Shown one piece after another: positions 50,910 through 63,178 of a stretch of DNA of 64,000 nt; position 1 is the stretch's first letter, and every line of letters begins with the position of its first letter. The DNA is from Phenylobacterium sp. LH3H17 (GTDB lineage: Bacteria > Pseudomonadota > Alphaproteobacteria > Caulobacterales > Caulobacteraceae): assembly GCF_024298925.1 (NCBI RefSeq), contig NZ_CP101283.1:1803001-1867000 (forward strand), written 5' to 3'. A model generated the notes under the pieces. That model had not been told where the DNA came from, did no database searches, and saw only the letters and a program-made list of their open reading frames with translations. A program made the position numbers and the translations under genes.

Positions 50910-51257
50910 TTGCCGAGGTATTTGGGGAGCTGCCACTGCGGCAAGGTCCGGTTCGCGGTCGACGCCGAGATCGACCACGTCCGGGTTTGCGACTGCTCGA
51001 TCTGCCGACGCCGCGGCGCCTTGATCCACAGGGTCGAGGAGGCCCAGTTCGAACTGCTCTCCCCGCTGGACGAGCTCGTGACCTACAAATTCAACACCCG
51101 CCAGGCCACGGACTATTTCTGTCCCGACTGCGGAATCCTGCCGTTCCGGCGCCCCCGGACCGCGCCTCATCTCTGGGCCATCAATGTACGGTGCCTGGAC
51201 GACGTCGATCTCGACGCGATCCGGATCGAGCGTGTGTCAGGGAGCCGCCTCCCGTGA
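50910..51257 (+). CDS. GFA family (CENP-V/GFA fold) protein
   Basis: A 115-residue zinc protein of the glutathione-dependent formaldehyde-activating (GFA) family. The Cys ligands are GSCHCGKVRF (N-term), RVCDCSICRRRG (middle) and YFCPDCGILPF (about residue 67-77). The start is TTG at 50910 with GAGG 7 nt upstream. The name comes from a disputed activity; the actual role is unknown. Its TGA overlaps the GTG start of the acetyltransferase gene, so the two are coupled. Confidence 0.85.
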   Translation: MPRYLGSCHCGKVRFAVDAEIDHVRVCDCSICRRRGALIHRVEEAQFELLSPLDELVTYKFNTRQATDYFCPDCGILPFRRPRTAPHLWAINVRCLDDVDLDAIRIERVSGSRLP

Positions 51258-51721
51258 GGATCGATCCCGTCCGAACACCCGATGACCTCCGGGCGACGGC
51301 GGCCCTGTTCGAGGCCTACGCCAGGTCGCTCCCGGTAGATCTGGGCTATCAGGATTTCGGCGCGGAGCTGGCGTCCCTGCCGGGCAAGTACGCCCCGCCG
51401 CGCGGCGAGCTCCTGTTGGCCCGCGACGCAGCCGGCGGCGCCCTGGGGTGCGTCAGCCTGAGGCCGCTGCCGGCGGCCGGCCGCTGCGAGATGAAGCGCC
51501 TCTACCTCGCCCCGGAAGCGCGCGGGACGGGCCTCGGCCGGGCCTTGGCCGAGGCGATCATCCAGACGGCGCGCGACATCGGCTATGGCGAGCTGCGCCT
51601 GGACACCCTGGCCACCATGACCTCGGCCATCGGCCTCTACCGCCAGCTGGGCTTCGCCGAGATCGAGCCCTATTACGCGCCGACCCCGCCGGGGACCATC
51701 TTCATGGCTCTGAGGCTCTAG
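51254..51721 (+). CDS. GNAT family N-acetyltransferase
   Basis: A 155-residue acetyltransferase: ARDAAGGALGCVSLRPLP, then motif A MKRLYLAPEARGTGLGRAL with the acetyl-CoA-binding RGTGLGRA, and motif B LRLDTLATMTSAIGLYRQLGF. The GTG at 51254 overlaps the stop of the GFA gene (GTGA). The acceptor substrate is unknown. Confidence 0.88.
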   Translation: MRIDPVRTPDDLRATAALFEAYARSLPVDLGYQDFGAELASLPGKYAPPRGELLLARDAAGGALGCVSLRPLPAAGRCEMKRLYLAPEARGTGLGRALAEAIIQTARDIGYGELRLDTLATMTSAIGLYRQLGFAEIEPYYAPTPPGTIFMALRL

Positions 51722-51812
51722 GGTCGCCAAGGGGGCGGATAATGGCGTGGCCGCCATTGTTCTGCGCCCACTACGCCCTAGATCAGCCAGGTCACAACCG
51801 GAGGATCCCCAC

Positions 51813-52145
51813 GTGCCGCTGCTGCTTTGCCCCAACTGCAACGTCTCCATGCAGAACGTCGCCCGCTCCGGCGTCGAACTGGACATGTGCCCGACCTGCC
51901 GCGGGGTCTGGCTGGACCGCGGCGAGCTCGAGAAGATCCTGGAGGGCGGGCGCGAGGTGCGGCAGGCCGACGTCCAGGCCCGCGAGCGTTTCGACCGCGA
52001 GATCGACACCTTCCACCGCGACCCGGAAAGCTGGAAGCGCAGCCATCCCTATGACAGCGACGCCAAGCGCCACCGCTATGAAGACGACGACTATCACCAT
52101 CGCAAGAAGAAGCGCGGCTTCGACATCTTCGACATCTTCGACTGA
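51813..52145 (+). CDS. Zinc-ribbon (zf-TFIIB) protein
   Basis: A 110-residue protein with an N-terminal zinc ribbon using CPNC and CPTC (residues about 6-34: LLCPNCNVSMQ, ELDMCPTCRGVWLDRGELEKI), followed by a charged, His/Lys/Asp-rich tail ending FDIFDIFD. This is the zf-TFIIB family of unknown function. The GTG at 51813 follows GGAGG by 7 nt. Confidence 0.85.
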   Translation: MPLLLCPNCNVSMQNVARSGVELDMCPTCRGVWLDRGELEKILEGGREVRQADVQARERFDREIDTFHRDPESWKRSHPYDSDAKRHRYEDDDYHHRKKKRGFDIFDIFD

Positions 52146-52154
52146 GGCTGAGCC

Positions 52155-52781
52155 TCAATTGTGCGGCGTCCAGACCTCGGGCAGGGGCTTCATCTCCAGG
52201 CCGCCGGGGCTGACGCCGTTCGGGAGATTGGCTTCCTTGTACTTGCGATAGGCCTGCTTGCGGGCCGCCGCCTCGTCGAAGGCCTTGCGCTTGTCGCGCG
52301 ACATCGGCGGTTCGTAGTAGGGCGCGTCCCTGGCCCCGGCGCCTAGCCGCTCCAGGCAGCGGTCGCGCTCGGCCTTTGAGAGCAGCTGGGGATTGGCGCA
52401 GCCCACCGGGCTCAGCCGCAGGGCCGCGCCCGTCGCCGGGCCGGCCGGCGCGGCGGGGGCGGGCAGGGCGACCGCGGGCGCCGGCGGCGCGGTCGTGCGG
52501 TCCGGCGCGAACGGCGTGACCAGCGGCGCCACGCTGGGGTCCTCTTGCAGCCGCAGGGCCCGGCGCGGACGGATCGGCTGGTCGACCAGGCGCTTGGGCT
52601 TAGGCTGCTCGCTGCGCGGCGAGGGGACGAAGAGCGGCACGACCTGCACCTCGAAGACCGGCGGGGCGTCGGCTTGGCGCAAGGTGGGGTGGGTGATGGC
52701 CAGCAGGGCCAGCACGGCCAGATGGGCGAGGCCGGAGACGGCCACTACGGTCGGCAGCGTCCGGCGATCCGTCGTGGTCAT
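52155..52781 (-). CDS. TonB-like proline-rich membrane-anchored protein
   Basis: A 208-residue protein. One N-terminal membrane helix (VVAVSGLAHLAVLALLAI) is followed by FEVQVVPLFVP and a Pro/Ala/Arg-rich periplasmic stretch, as in TonB/energy-transducing proteins, then a Cys pair in GCANPQLLSKAERDRCLERL and a charged C-terminus. It lacks a recognisable TonB C-terminal domain. The function is unknown. It is convergent with the zinc-ribbon gene and divergent from rpsL. Confidence 0.75.
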   Translation of the reverse strand: MTTTDRRTLPTVVAVSGLAHLAVLALLAITHPTLRQADAPPVFEVQVVPLFVPSPRSEQPKPKRLVDQPIRPRRALRLQEDPSVAPLVTPFAPDRTTAPPAPAVALPAPAAPAGPATGAALRLSPVGCANPQLLSKAERDRCLERLGAGARDAPYYEPPMSRDKRKAFDEAAARKQAYRKYKEANLPNGVSPGGLEMKPLPEVWTPHN

Positions 52782-53123
52782 TCAGCGCCCGAGCGTTGCA
52801 AACTTCACCGTAAGGTGGGGGCGGCGCGCGGCGTTTTCGTGGCGCAAGGACGGCGCGGGGCGGGGCGGGGCGGCCTTGCGTTCGCAAGCGTTGACGAGAA
52901 GACCCTTCGCGAGTATGAACCGCGCTCCTTTCGAGGCCGGGGATTCTTTCTCCTGTCCCGATGAACGGCCATCCCGAGACGGACGGTCAGGCCCGCCGGA
53001 ACGCTAGAGATCGCGCGCCGGCGAGTTTTTGCGTTCAGCGGGTGGTTTCGAGACCTGAGACAAACCGAACCCTTTTTCGAGGCGCCACGGCCAAACGGCA
53101 CACGCCTCCAGAGCAGAGATTAG
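52782..53123 (+). promoter_or_regulatory. rpsL upstream region
   Basis: 342 bp between the TonB-like gene and rpsL. It holds the predicted str-operon promoter (next entry), a GGGGC-rich run (52855-52873), and about 200 bp of leader with a GCGCGCCGGCGAG segment. No gene is seen in it. Confidence 0.6.
52891..52919 (+). promoter_or_regulatory. Predicted str-operon (rpsL-rpsG-fusA-tuf2) promoter
   Basis: TTGACG (52891-52896), a 17-bp spacer and TATGAA (52914-52919). The transcript would carry a leader of about 198 nt before the rpsL ATG. Confidence 0.72.
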
Positions 53124-53495
53124 ATGCCTACAGTCAACCAGCTCATCCGCAAGCCTCGGCAGGACAAGCCGTCGCGTAACAAGGTGCCGGCCCTGAAGGG
53201 CTGCCCCCAACGTCGCGGCGTTTGCACCCGCGTCTATACGACCACCCCGAAGAAGCCGAACTCGGCGCTTCGTAAGGTCGCCAAGGTGCGTCTGACCACC
53301 GGCATCGAAGCGGTGTGCTACATCCCCGGCGAAGGCCACAATCTGCAGGAGCACTCCGTCGTGCTCATCCGCGGCGGCCGGGTGAAGGACCTTCCGGGCG
53401 TCCGCTATCACATCCTGCGCGGCGTGCTCGACACCCAAGGGGTCAAGGACCGCAAGCAGCGTCGTTCGCACTACGGCGCCAAGCGTCCTAAGTAA
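53124..53495 (+). CDS. rpsL: 30S ribosomal protein S12
   Basis: A 123-residue S12 of the decoding centre. [34 protein letters not shown] (with the streptomycin-site Lys equivalent to K43) and [14 protein letters not shown] (Lys equivalent to K88) are present, so no classical streptomycin-resistance substitution is seen. It is 12 bp before rpsG. Confidence 0.99.
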   Translation: MPTVNQLIRKPRQDKPSRNKVPALKGCPQRRGVCTRVYTTTPKKPNSALRKVAKVRLTTGIEAVCYIPGEGHNLQEHSVVLIRGGRVKDLPGVRYHILRGVLDTQGVKDRKQRRSHYGAKRPK

Positions 53496-53981
<486 letters not shown>

Positions 53982-54082
53982 GACCCGGCAACCATCGCTT
54001 TCCGGCGCGGGCGGTTTGAGTTAAACCGCCCGCGCCGTTCGTTCTGACATCCCCGAACGCCTTTACCAGCAGAGCTTCCGCT

Positions 54083-56160
<2,078 letters not shown>

Positions 56161-56161
<1 letters not shown>

Positions 56162-56219
56162 CGTTCTTCCTCGGAAGAACGCCCACTAAAAGTTTGAGCG
56201 ATCTCCTCGGAGATCGTTC
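56161..56219 (+). promoter_or_regulatory. Two consecutive hairpins between fusA and tuf2
   Basis: The first is GCGTTCTTCC / GGAAGAACGC (56161-56170, 56173-56182), a perfect inverted repeat that begins on the last base of the fusA stop codon. The second is GAGCGATCTCC / GGAGATCGTTC (56196-56206, 56209-56219), with one G-T pair. Both have a CTCG-type apical loop and no T-run, so they look like RNA stability, processing or attenuation elements rather than terminators. Confidence 0.7.
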
Positions 56220-56269
56220 GGGCCCAACCCTAGTTTAGAGGACAAGCCCAAACAGGGCTGGAGCTTGAA

Positions 56270-57460
<1,191 letters not shown>

Positions 57461-57486
57461 CCGATCGCGCCACACCGAAGCGAAGA

Positions 57487-57519
57487 GGCCGCCCGGGGAA
57501 ACCCGGGCGGCCTTTTCTT
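57487..57519 (+). terminator. Rho-independent terminator after tuf2
   Basis: An 11-bp stem GGCCGCCCGGG / CCCGGGCGGCC (57487-57497, 57502-57512) with a GAAA tetraloop and a TTTTCTTT tail. It ends the str operon. Confidence 0.93.
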
Positions 57520-57585
57520 TGCCCGCCGGCCTGCGTCTTGACTCGACTCCCCCACTCGGGCCGCTTGCGGCAAAGGAGACGGGGC

Positions 57586-59073
57586 ATGGGGCTGAGGAAC
57601 TGGACGGTGGGCCTGGCGCTGGCCTTCGCCTGCGGGACGGCCCAGGCGGCGCCGGACGTCGGCGCGATGACCGGTGGCGAGCTGATCGCCTTCACCAAGG
57701 CCCTGCCCAAGGGCGGCGAACTGCACAACCACATCAGCGCCGCGGTCTTTCCCGAGATCCTGCTGCAATGGGCGGTGGCCGACGGCCTCTGCGTCGACGT
57801 GAAGGCGCTGGCGGTCCGTCAGGCCTGTCCGGCGACCGAGGGCTACAAGCCGGCCGCCGCGGCGGTGGCCGATCCGGAGCTGCGGGTCGCCCTGATCGAC
57901 AGCTTCACCACCCGCCACCCCGACTTCCGCGACCGCTCCGGCCACGACCAGTTCTTCGGCTCGTTCAACCGGTTCGGCGCCGCCAACAACCTGCGCTCCG
58001 GGGACGTCCTGGCCGCGGTGATGGAGAGCCTGGCGGCGCAGGACACCTTCTATCTCGAAGCCATGACCACACCCCAGGGCGCGGCGACCTACGGGCTGGG
58101 CCTGAGGGCCCGGTGGAGGGGCGGGGACCTCGCCGCCCAGCAGGCGGCCACCCAGGCCGCCGGGCTCGACAAGCTGCTCGCCGCCGCCATCGCCGAGACC
58201 GACGCCACCGAGGCTCGCGCCCGTGAGATCCTGAAATGCGGCGCGCCGCAGGCCGCCAAGGGCTGCCAGGTCACCGTGCGCTACCTGATGCAGACGATCC
58301 GGGTCCTGCCGCCCGAGGTCACCTTCGCCCAGCTGCAACTGGGCGTCGCCCTGGTCGGCGCCGACAGGCGCTGGGTCGGGCTGCAGATGGTCGCCCCGGA
58401 GGACGATCCCGCCTCCATCGCCAACTACAGGCTGCACATGAGGATGGTCGAGGCCCTGACCGATGGCGGCCGCAAGGTCCCGGTCGCCCTGCACGCCGGC
58501 GAGCTCACCCTGAAGTACGCCACGCCGGAGGACCTGCGCTTCCACATCGCCGAGGCGGTGCGGGTCGCCGGCGCCCGACGTATCGGCCATGGCGTGGATC
58601 TGCCGCACGAGGACGGGGCCGAGGCCCTGGCCGCGGAGATGGCCGCCAAGGGCGTGCTGGTGGAGGTGAACCTGACCTCCAACCATGTGATCCTGGAGCT
58701 GTCGGGGACCGAGCATCCCTATGGCTGGCTGCGCCAGCGCGGCGTTCCGGTCAGCCTCTCCACCGACGACGCCGGCATCCTGCGGATCGACCTGTCGGGG
58801 GAGTATGCCCGCGCCGTTCGCGACCAGGGCGCGACCTATGACGACCTGAAGCGCTCGGCCCGCAATGGGCTCGCATTCTCCTTCCTGGCGGGGGAGGGGC
58901 TGTGGCGCGACCCCAATGCTTACAAGCGTCCGGCCAAGGCCTGCGCCGGCCAGATCGGCGCGGCGGTCCCGCGTCCCGGGCCCTGCGCCGACCTGCTGGC
59001 GGCCAGCGACAAGGCGCGCGAACAGTGGCGTCACGAGCGGTTGCTTAAGCTGTTCGAGACCAGGCCAAGATGA
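57586..59073 (+). CDS. Exported adenosine deaminase family protein
   Basis: A 495-residue metal-dependent deaminase with a signal peptide (residues 1-21, AQA-AP). The zinc ligands are in GGELHNHIS (His47, His49), with [12 protein letters not shown] (His, catalytic Glu), [12 protein letters not shown] and [10 protein letters not shown] (Asp ligand), as in the ADA/ADGF group. It should convert extracytoplasmic adenosine or a related nucleoside to the inosine form. The ATG at 57586 follows AGGAG by 8 nt. A tandem GACTCGACTC lies upstream. It is larger than typical cytosolic ADA (about 340), mainly through an N-terminal region and the middle segment. Confidence 0.9.
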   Translation: MGLRNWTVGLALAFACGTAQAAPDVGAMTGGELIAFTKALPKGGELHNHISAAVFPEILLQWAVADGLCVDVKALAVRQACPATEGYKPAAAAVADPELRVALIDSFTTRHPDFRDRSGHDQFFGSFNRFGAANNLRSGDVLAAVMESLAAQDTFYLEAMTTPQGAATYGLGLRARWRGGDLAAQQAATQAAGLDKLLAAAIAETDATEARAREILKCGAPQAAKGCQVTVRYLMQTIRVLPPEVTFAQLQLGVALVGADRRWVGLQMVAPEDDPASIANYRLHMRMVEALTDGGRKVPVALHAGELTLKYATPEDLRFHIAEAVRVAGARRIGHGVDLPHEDGAEALAAEMAAKGVLVEVNLTSNHVILELSGTEHPYGWLRQRGVPVSLSTDDAGILRIDLSGEYARAVRDQGATYDDLKRSARNGLAFSFLAGEGLWRDPNAYKRPAKACAGQIGAAVPRPGPCADLLAASDKAREQWRHERLLKLFETRPR

Positions 59074-59165
59074 CGTCTGGGTCATGACCTCGAATTAAGC
59101 TGACCCCGAGGGGAGCGCCGCCTACCGTCCGCTTCGGGTTGTTCAACACGAAACGGAGGAGACCC

Positions 59166-59993
59166 ATGCGTCTTCAAGTCATTATCGCAGGTCTCGGTCT
59201 GGCTCTGGCGGCGGGGGCGGCCCAGGCGGCCGAGGTCGAGATCAAGGACGCCGTCGCCCGCGTCACGGTGATCCCCGAGGCCCGCACCGACATCAAGGTG
59301 GAGTTCCTGACCACCAATCCCCAGCTGCCGCTGGAAGTCCGCACCATGGGCGGCAAGACCATCATCGACGGCGACCTCGACCGCAAGATCCGCAACTGCA
59401 ACAGCGAAGGCGGCCACGTCTCGGTCCGCGTCGGCGGGGTGGGCACGATCCGCTACGAAGACATGCCTCAGGTGGTGATCCGCACGCCCAAGGACGCCGA
59501 GATCGAAGCCGGCGGCGCGGTGTTCGGCACGGTCGGCAAGTCGGCCAGCCTGGAGCTTTCCAACGCCGGCTGCGGCGACTGGACCGTGGCCAATGTCGAA
59601 GGCCGCCTGAAGCTCAACCAGGCGGGCTCCGGTGACTCCAAGGTCGGCTCGGCCGGCCAGGCGACCCTCCGCGTGGCCGGCTCCGGCGACATCAAGACCC
59701 AGGACATCCGCGGCGCCCTGGACATCGACATCGCCGGTTCGGGCGACGTCTGGTCGGCCTCGGTCAGCGGCCCCCTGGACGTCAAGATCGCCGGCTCGGG
59801 CGGCGTGACCGTCGCCGGCGGCCAGGCCGACGCCATGACCGTGTCGGTGGCCGGGTCGGGCGACGTCAGCTTCGGCGGCGCGGCCCAGTCGCTGAAGGCG
59901 CGCATCGCCGGCTCCGGCGACGTGCACGTGAAGTCCGTCAAGGGCGAGGTGTCCAAGTCCATCGTGGGCTCGGGCGGCGTCACCATCGGCTAG
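59166..59993 (+). CDS. GIN domain (DUF2807) exported protein
   Basis: A 275-residue protein: a signal peptide (MRLQVIIAGLGLALAAGAAQA) and a repetitive beta-helix-like body with recurrent SGD/AGSGD turns (for example QAGSGDSKV, RVAGSGDIKT, DIAGSGDVWS, AGSGDVSFGG, AGSGDVHVKS). This is the pattern of the putative auto-transporter adhesin head GIN domain. The ATG at 59166 follows GGAGGAG. The function is unknown; an envelope or surface role is likely. The next gene starts 9 bp downstream. Confidence 0.88.
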   Translation: MRLQVIIAGLGLALAAGAAQAAEVEIKDAVARVTVIPEARTDIKVEFLTTNPQLPLEVRTMGGKTIIDGDLDRKIRNCNSEGGHVSVRVGGVGTIRYEDMPQVVIRTPKDAEIEAGGAVFGTVGKSASLELSNAGCGDWTVANVEGRLKLNQAGSGDSKVGSAGQATLRVAGSGDIKTQDIRGALDIDIAGSGDVWSASVSGPLDVKIAGSGGVTVAGGQADAMTVSVAGSGDVSFGGAAQSLKARIAGSGDVHVKSVKGEVSKSIVGSGGVTIG

Positions 59994-60002
59994 GGCGCCG
60001 TC

Positions 60003-60845
60003 GTGAAAGGCGCACTCACGGCTCTGGCGGGTCTGCTGATCGCGGCCTGCCAGGGCCTGCCGGCCCAGGCCGCGGCGCGGCTTGAGCCGCTCTGGACCCT
60101 GGACGGCCTGGAAGCGCCCGAGAGCGTGGCCCTCAGTGCCGACGGGTCCTTCTTCTATGTGGCCAACGTGGTGGGGGAGGGCGACGCCAAGGACGGCCGA
60201 GGCTTCATCAGCCGGGTCTCGCGCGACGGCAAGCTGCTGCAGAAGGAATGGGCCACCGGCCTGAATGCCCCCAAGGGCGCGGTGCTCGCCCACGGCAGGC
60301 TCTATGTCACCGACATCAACCGCCTGGTCGGGTTCGACCTGACCACCGGCAAGGCCGTCGAGACCCATGAGGTCGCCGGCGCCGGCTTCCTCAACGACAC
60401 GGCCGTGGCGCCCGACGGGACCCTGCTGTTCTCCGACTCCGGCAACGCCCGCATCTACGCCAAGCAGGGCAAGGGCGACGTGACGGTCTGGGTCCAGGCG
60501 CCAGAGCTGCGGGCCGTTAACGGCCTGCTGCCGGAAAAAGACCGGCTGGTGGTCACCACCATGGCCGGCAAGCTCCTGGCCGTGGACTATAGGACCAAGG
60601 CGATCACCGTCCTCGCCGAGGGGATCGGCGACGGCGACGGCGCCGCCCGGCTCGACGACGGCCGCTACCTGGTCAGCGAATGGCCGGGCCGGATGTTCGA
60701 GGTTGCGCCCGGCGGAGCCTTGGCCGTCACCCTCGATACCAAGGCCGCCGGACGGTTCATGAACGACTTCATCCGGGTCGGTGACCAGCTCATCGTGCCC
60801 AACTGGATGCCGGGCTCGCTCACCGCCTATCGGATCATTCCCTAG
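60003..60845 (+). CDS. SMP-30/gluconolactonase-like beta-propeller protein
   Basis: A 280-residue protein with an N-terminal signal (TALAGLLIAACQGLPAQA; a Cys in AAC makes a lipoprotein possible). Repeated blades follow, such as ESVALSADGSFFYVANVVG, LYVTDINRLVGFD, LNDTAVAPDGTLLFSDSG and LVSEWPGRMFEV, as in SMP-30/NHL-type six-blade propellers. The start is GTG at 60003, 9 bp after the GIN gene, so they are probably co-transcribed. The substrate is unknown. Confidence 0.82.
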   Translation: MKGALTALAGLLIAACQGLPAQAAARLEPLWTLDGLEAPESVALSADGSFFYVANVVGEGDAKDGRGFISRVSRDGKLLQKEWATGLNAPKGAVLAHGRLYVTDINRLVGFDLTTGKAVETHEVAGAGFLNDTAVAPDGTLLFSDSGNARIYAKQGKGDVTVWVQAPELRAVNGLLPEKDRLVVTTMAGKLLAVDYRTKAITVLAEGIGDGDGAARLDDGRYLVSEWPGRMFEVAPGGALAVTLDTKAAGRFMNDFIRVGDQLIVPNWMPGSLTAYRIIP

Positions 60846-61160
60846 GCGGCGAAAGCGGTCCTCGCCGCGGTGACCGAGCCCTTGACGACTCCGAGTCGCA
60901 CACGTATAGACGCGCCTCCTGTTGGACCGGCTGTGTGCTTCGAAGTGATTTGAAGCACAGACGCGGTTTGCGGAACGACCCGGAAATCGGCAGAAATGCT
61001 GGGGTTCCGGGGCAAGGCCCTCGCGGTTGTTCGCGCGGGCCTATCTCGTTTTTGCGGACTTACGCGTACGTGCGTCTCTTCTGAGGCGTTCGGGTTGGTC
61101 TTTGAAATGGTCAAAGTCACGCGGACGGGCCGCCGTCTGTAGGGGAAACTGAAGAGCGAT
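60846..61160 (+). promoter_or_regulatory. S10-operon leader region
   Basis: 315 bp before rpsJ with no gene. It contains the predicted promoter (60882-60910), the palindrome GACTCCGAGTC (60887-60897) and a long hairpin CTGTGTGCTTC...GAAGCACAG around 60930-60960. In many bacteria this leader mediates L4 autoregulation of the S10 operon; the L4-binding site was not matched here. Confidence 0.55.
60882..60910 (+). promoter_or_regulatory. Predicted S10-operon (rpsJ) promoter with GANTC palindrome
   Basis: TTGACG (60882-60887), a 17-bp spacer and TATAGA (60905-60910). The spacer contains GACTC at 60887-60891 and GAGTC at 60893-60897, which are CcrM methylation sites in Caulobacter-type genomes. 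The leader to rpsJ is about 244 nt. Confidence 0.72.
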
Positions 61161-61469
61161 ATGGATCGTCAGAACATCCGCATCCGGCTCAAGGCCTTCG
61201 ATCACCGCGTGCTGGACCATTCCACACGCGAGATCGTCAATACGGCCAAGCGCACCGGCGCGACCGTCCGCGGGCCTATCCCGCTGCCGACGCACATCAA
61301 CAAATTCACCGTCAACCGCTCGCCGCACATCGACAAGAAGTCGCGCGAGCAGTTCGAAATCCGCACGCACAAGCGCGTGCTCGATATCGTCGACCCCACC
61401 CCGCAGACCGTGGACGCGCTCATGAAGCTCGACCTGTCCGCCGGCGTGGACGTCGAGATCAAGCTGTAA
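61161..61469 (+). CDS. rpsJ: 30S ribosomal protein S10
   Basis: A 102-residue S10 (also NusE): [50 protein letters not shown] and the end [11 protein letters not shown]. It takes part in the 30S head and in antitermination with NusG. It opens the S10 operon here and is 12 bp before rplC. Confidence 0.99.
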   Translation: MDRQNIRIRLKAFDHRVLDHSTREIVNTAKRTGATVRGPIPLPTHINKFTVNRSPHIDKKSREQFEIRTHKRVLDIVDPTPQTVDALMKLDLSAGVDVEIKL

Positions 61470-61481
61470 GGGGTCCTGCCG

Positions 61482-62237
61482 ATGCGTACCGGTGTGATCG
61501 CCAAGAAACTGGGCATGGCGCGCTTCTTCGATGAAGCGGGAACCCATGTGCCGGTGACCGTGCTCAGCCTCGAGGGCTGCCAGGTCACCGCACAGCGGAC
61601 CCAGGACAAGGACGGCTACGTCGCGCTCCAACTCGGGGCCGGCGCCAAGAAGCCGAAGAACACCTCCAAGGCCATGCGCGGCCACTTCGCCAAGGCTGAA
61701 GTCGAGCCGAAGCACGAACTCGCCGAGTTCCGCGTGACCGAGGACAACCTGATCGACGTGGGCGCCGAGTTCACCGCCGACCACTTCCTCGCCGGCCAGA
61801 AGGTCGACGTCACGGGAACCACGGTCGGCAAGGGCTTCCAGGGCGCCATGAAGCGCTGGAACTTCGGCGGCATGCGGGCCACCCACGGGGTGTCCGTCTC
61901 CCACCGGGCTCACGGCTCGACTGGTCAGCGCCAGGATCCGGGCAAGACCTTCAAGGGCAAGAAGATGGCCGGCCACCTCGGCCAGGAAACCGTCACCACC
62001 CTGAACGTCACGGTCTGGAAGGTCGACACCGACCGCGGCCTGATCCTGCTCAAGGGCGCCGTGCCCGGCACGGAAGGCTCCTACGTCAAGATCCGCGACG
62101 CCGTGAAGTCGGCCCGTCCGGCGGACGTCCCGTTCCCGGGCGCGTTCCGCAAGGCCGGTCAAGCCGCGGCGGCTCCGGCCGCCGAGACCCCGGTTGTTGA
62201 AGAGGCTCCGGCCGAAGCTGGGGGCGAAGACCAATAA
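61482..62237 (+). CDS. rplC: 50S ribosomal protein L3
   Basis: A 251-residue L3: [20 protein letters not shown], the loop [31 protein letters not shown] (landmark [13 protein letters not shown]) and [14 protein letters not shown]. The C-terminal extension (about 225-251) is Ala/Glu/Pro-rich and acidic, longer than E. coli L3 (209), as is common in alphaproteobacteria. Its stop overlaps the rplD start by 1 bp. Confidence 0.98.
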   Translation: MRTGVIAKKLGMARFFDEAGTHVPVTVLSLEGCQVTAQRTQDKDGYVALQLGAGAKKPKNTSKAMRGHFAKAEVEPKHELAEFRVTEDNLIDVGAEFTADHFLAGQKVDVTGTTVGKGFQGAMKRWNFGGMRATHGVSVSHRAHGSTGQRQDPGKTFKGKKMAGHLGQETVTTLNVTVWKVDTDRGLILLKGAVPGTEGSYVKIRDAVKSARPADVPFPGAFRKAGQAAAAPAAETPVVEEAPAEAGGEDQ

Positions 62238-62875
62238 TGAAACTCGACGTCATCAAGCTCGACGGCTCCAAGGGCGGTTCGATCGAACTGTCCGACGCCG
62301 TCTTCGGCATCGAAGATATCCGTGGGGACATCCTGCAGCGCGTGGTGACCTGGCAACTCGCCAAGCGCCGCGCCGGCACCCACAAGATCCAGGTCCGCAA
62401 CGAGGTCTCTCGTACGGGCAAGAAGATGTACAAGCAGAAGGGCACCGGCGGCGCCCGTCACGGTTCGCGCCGTGCGGCCCAGTTCGTCGGCGGCGCCAAG
62501 GCCCACGGTCCCGTGGTCCGCAGCCACGCCTTCGACCTGACCAAGAAGTTCCGCGCGCTTGGCCTGCGCCATGCGCTCAGCTCCAAGGTCAAGTCGGGCT
62601 CGCTGGTCATCGTCGACAGCGTGACCCTCTCCGATCCGAAGACCGCGGGGCTGCGCGCCACGCTGTCCAAGATGGGCCTGAAGAACGCGCTGGTCATCGC
62701 CGGCTCGGAAGTGGACGCGAACTTCAAGCTCGCCGCCCGCAACATCCCCAACGTGGACGTGCTGCCGAACGCCGGCCTGAACGTCTATGACGTGCTGCGT
62801 CGCCACACCCTCGTCCTCACCAAGGACGCGGTCGAGGCGATCAATGCGCGCTATGCCGAGAAGGAAGCCGCGTAA
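62237..62875 (+). CDS. rplD: 50S ribosomal protein L4
   Basis: A 212-residue L4: [42 protein letters not shown] (landmark [20 protein letters not shown]) and [22 protein letters not shown]4 lines the exit tunnel and, in several bacteria, represses the S10 operon. It overlaps rplC and rplW by 1 bp each. Confidence 0.98.
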   Translation: MKLDVIKLDGSKGGSIELSDAVFGIEDIRGDILQRVVTWQLAKRRAGTHKIQVRNEVSRTGKKMYKQKGTGGARHGSRRAAQFVGGAKAHGPVVRSHAFDLTKKFRALGLRHALSSKVKSGSLVIVDSVTLSDPKTAGLRATLSKMGLKNALVIAGSEVDANFKLAARNIPNVDVLPNAGLNVYDVLRRHTLVLTKDAVEAINARYAEKEAA

Positions 62876-63174
62876 TGGCCGACCCTGTCGCCCGCCACTA
62901 CGACGCCATCCTGTCGCCGGTGATCACGGAAAAGGCCACCCTGCTCTCCGAGCAGAACAAGGTCGTCTTCCGCGTCGCCATCGATGCGTCGAAGGATGAA
63001 ATCGCCGCCGCTGTCGAAGCGCTGTTCAAGGTCAATGTCACCAAGGTCAACACCCTGGTGGTCAAGGGCAAGACCAAGCGCTTCCGCGGCCGTCCGGGTC
63101 GTCGCAACGACGTCAAGAAAGCTGTCGTGACGCTGGCCGAAGGCCAGTCCATCGACATCACCACGGGGCTCTAG
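62875..63174 (+). CDS. rplW: 50S ribosomal protein L23
   Basis: A 99-residue L23: [20 protein letters not shown] and [30 protein letters not shown] (landmark [14 protein letters not shown]). It sits at the exit-tunnel rim where trigger factor and SRP dock. rplB starts 4 bp after its stop. Confidence 0.98.
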   Translation: MADPVARHYDAILSPVITEKATLLSEQNKVVFRVAIDASKDEIAAAVEALFKVNVTKVNTLVVKGKTKRFRGRPGRRNDVKKAVVTLAEGQSIDITTGL

Positions 63175-63178
63175 TCCG

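Noticed and set aside
53242..53412. Possible streptomycin-resistance changes in rpsL
   Set aside because: Both key lysines (K43 and K88 equivalents) are present.
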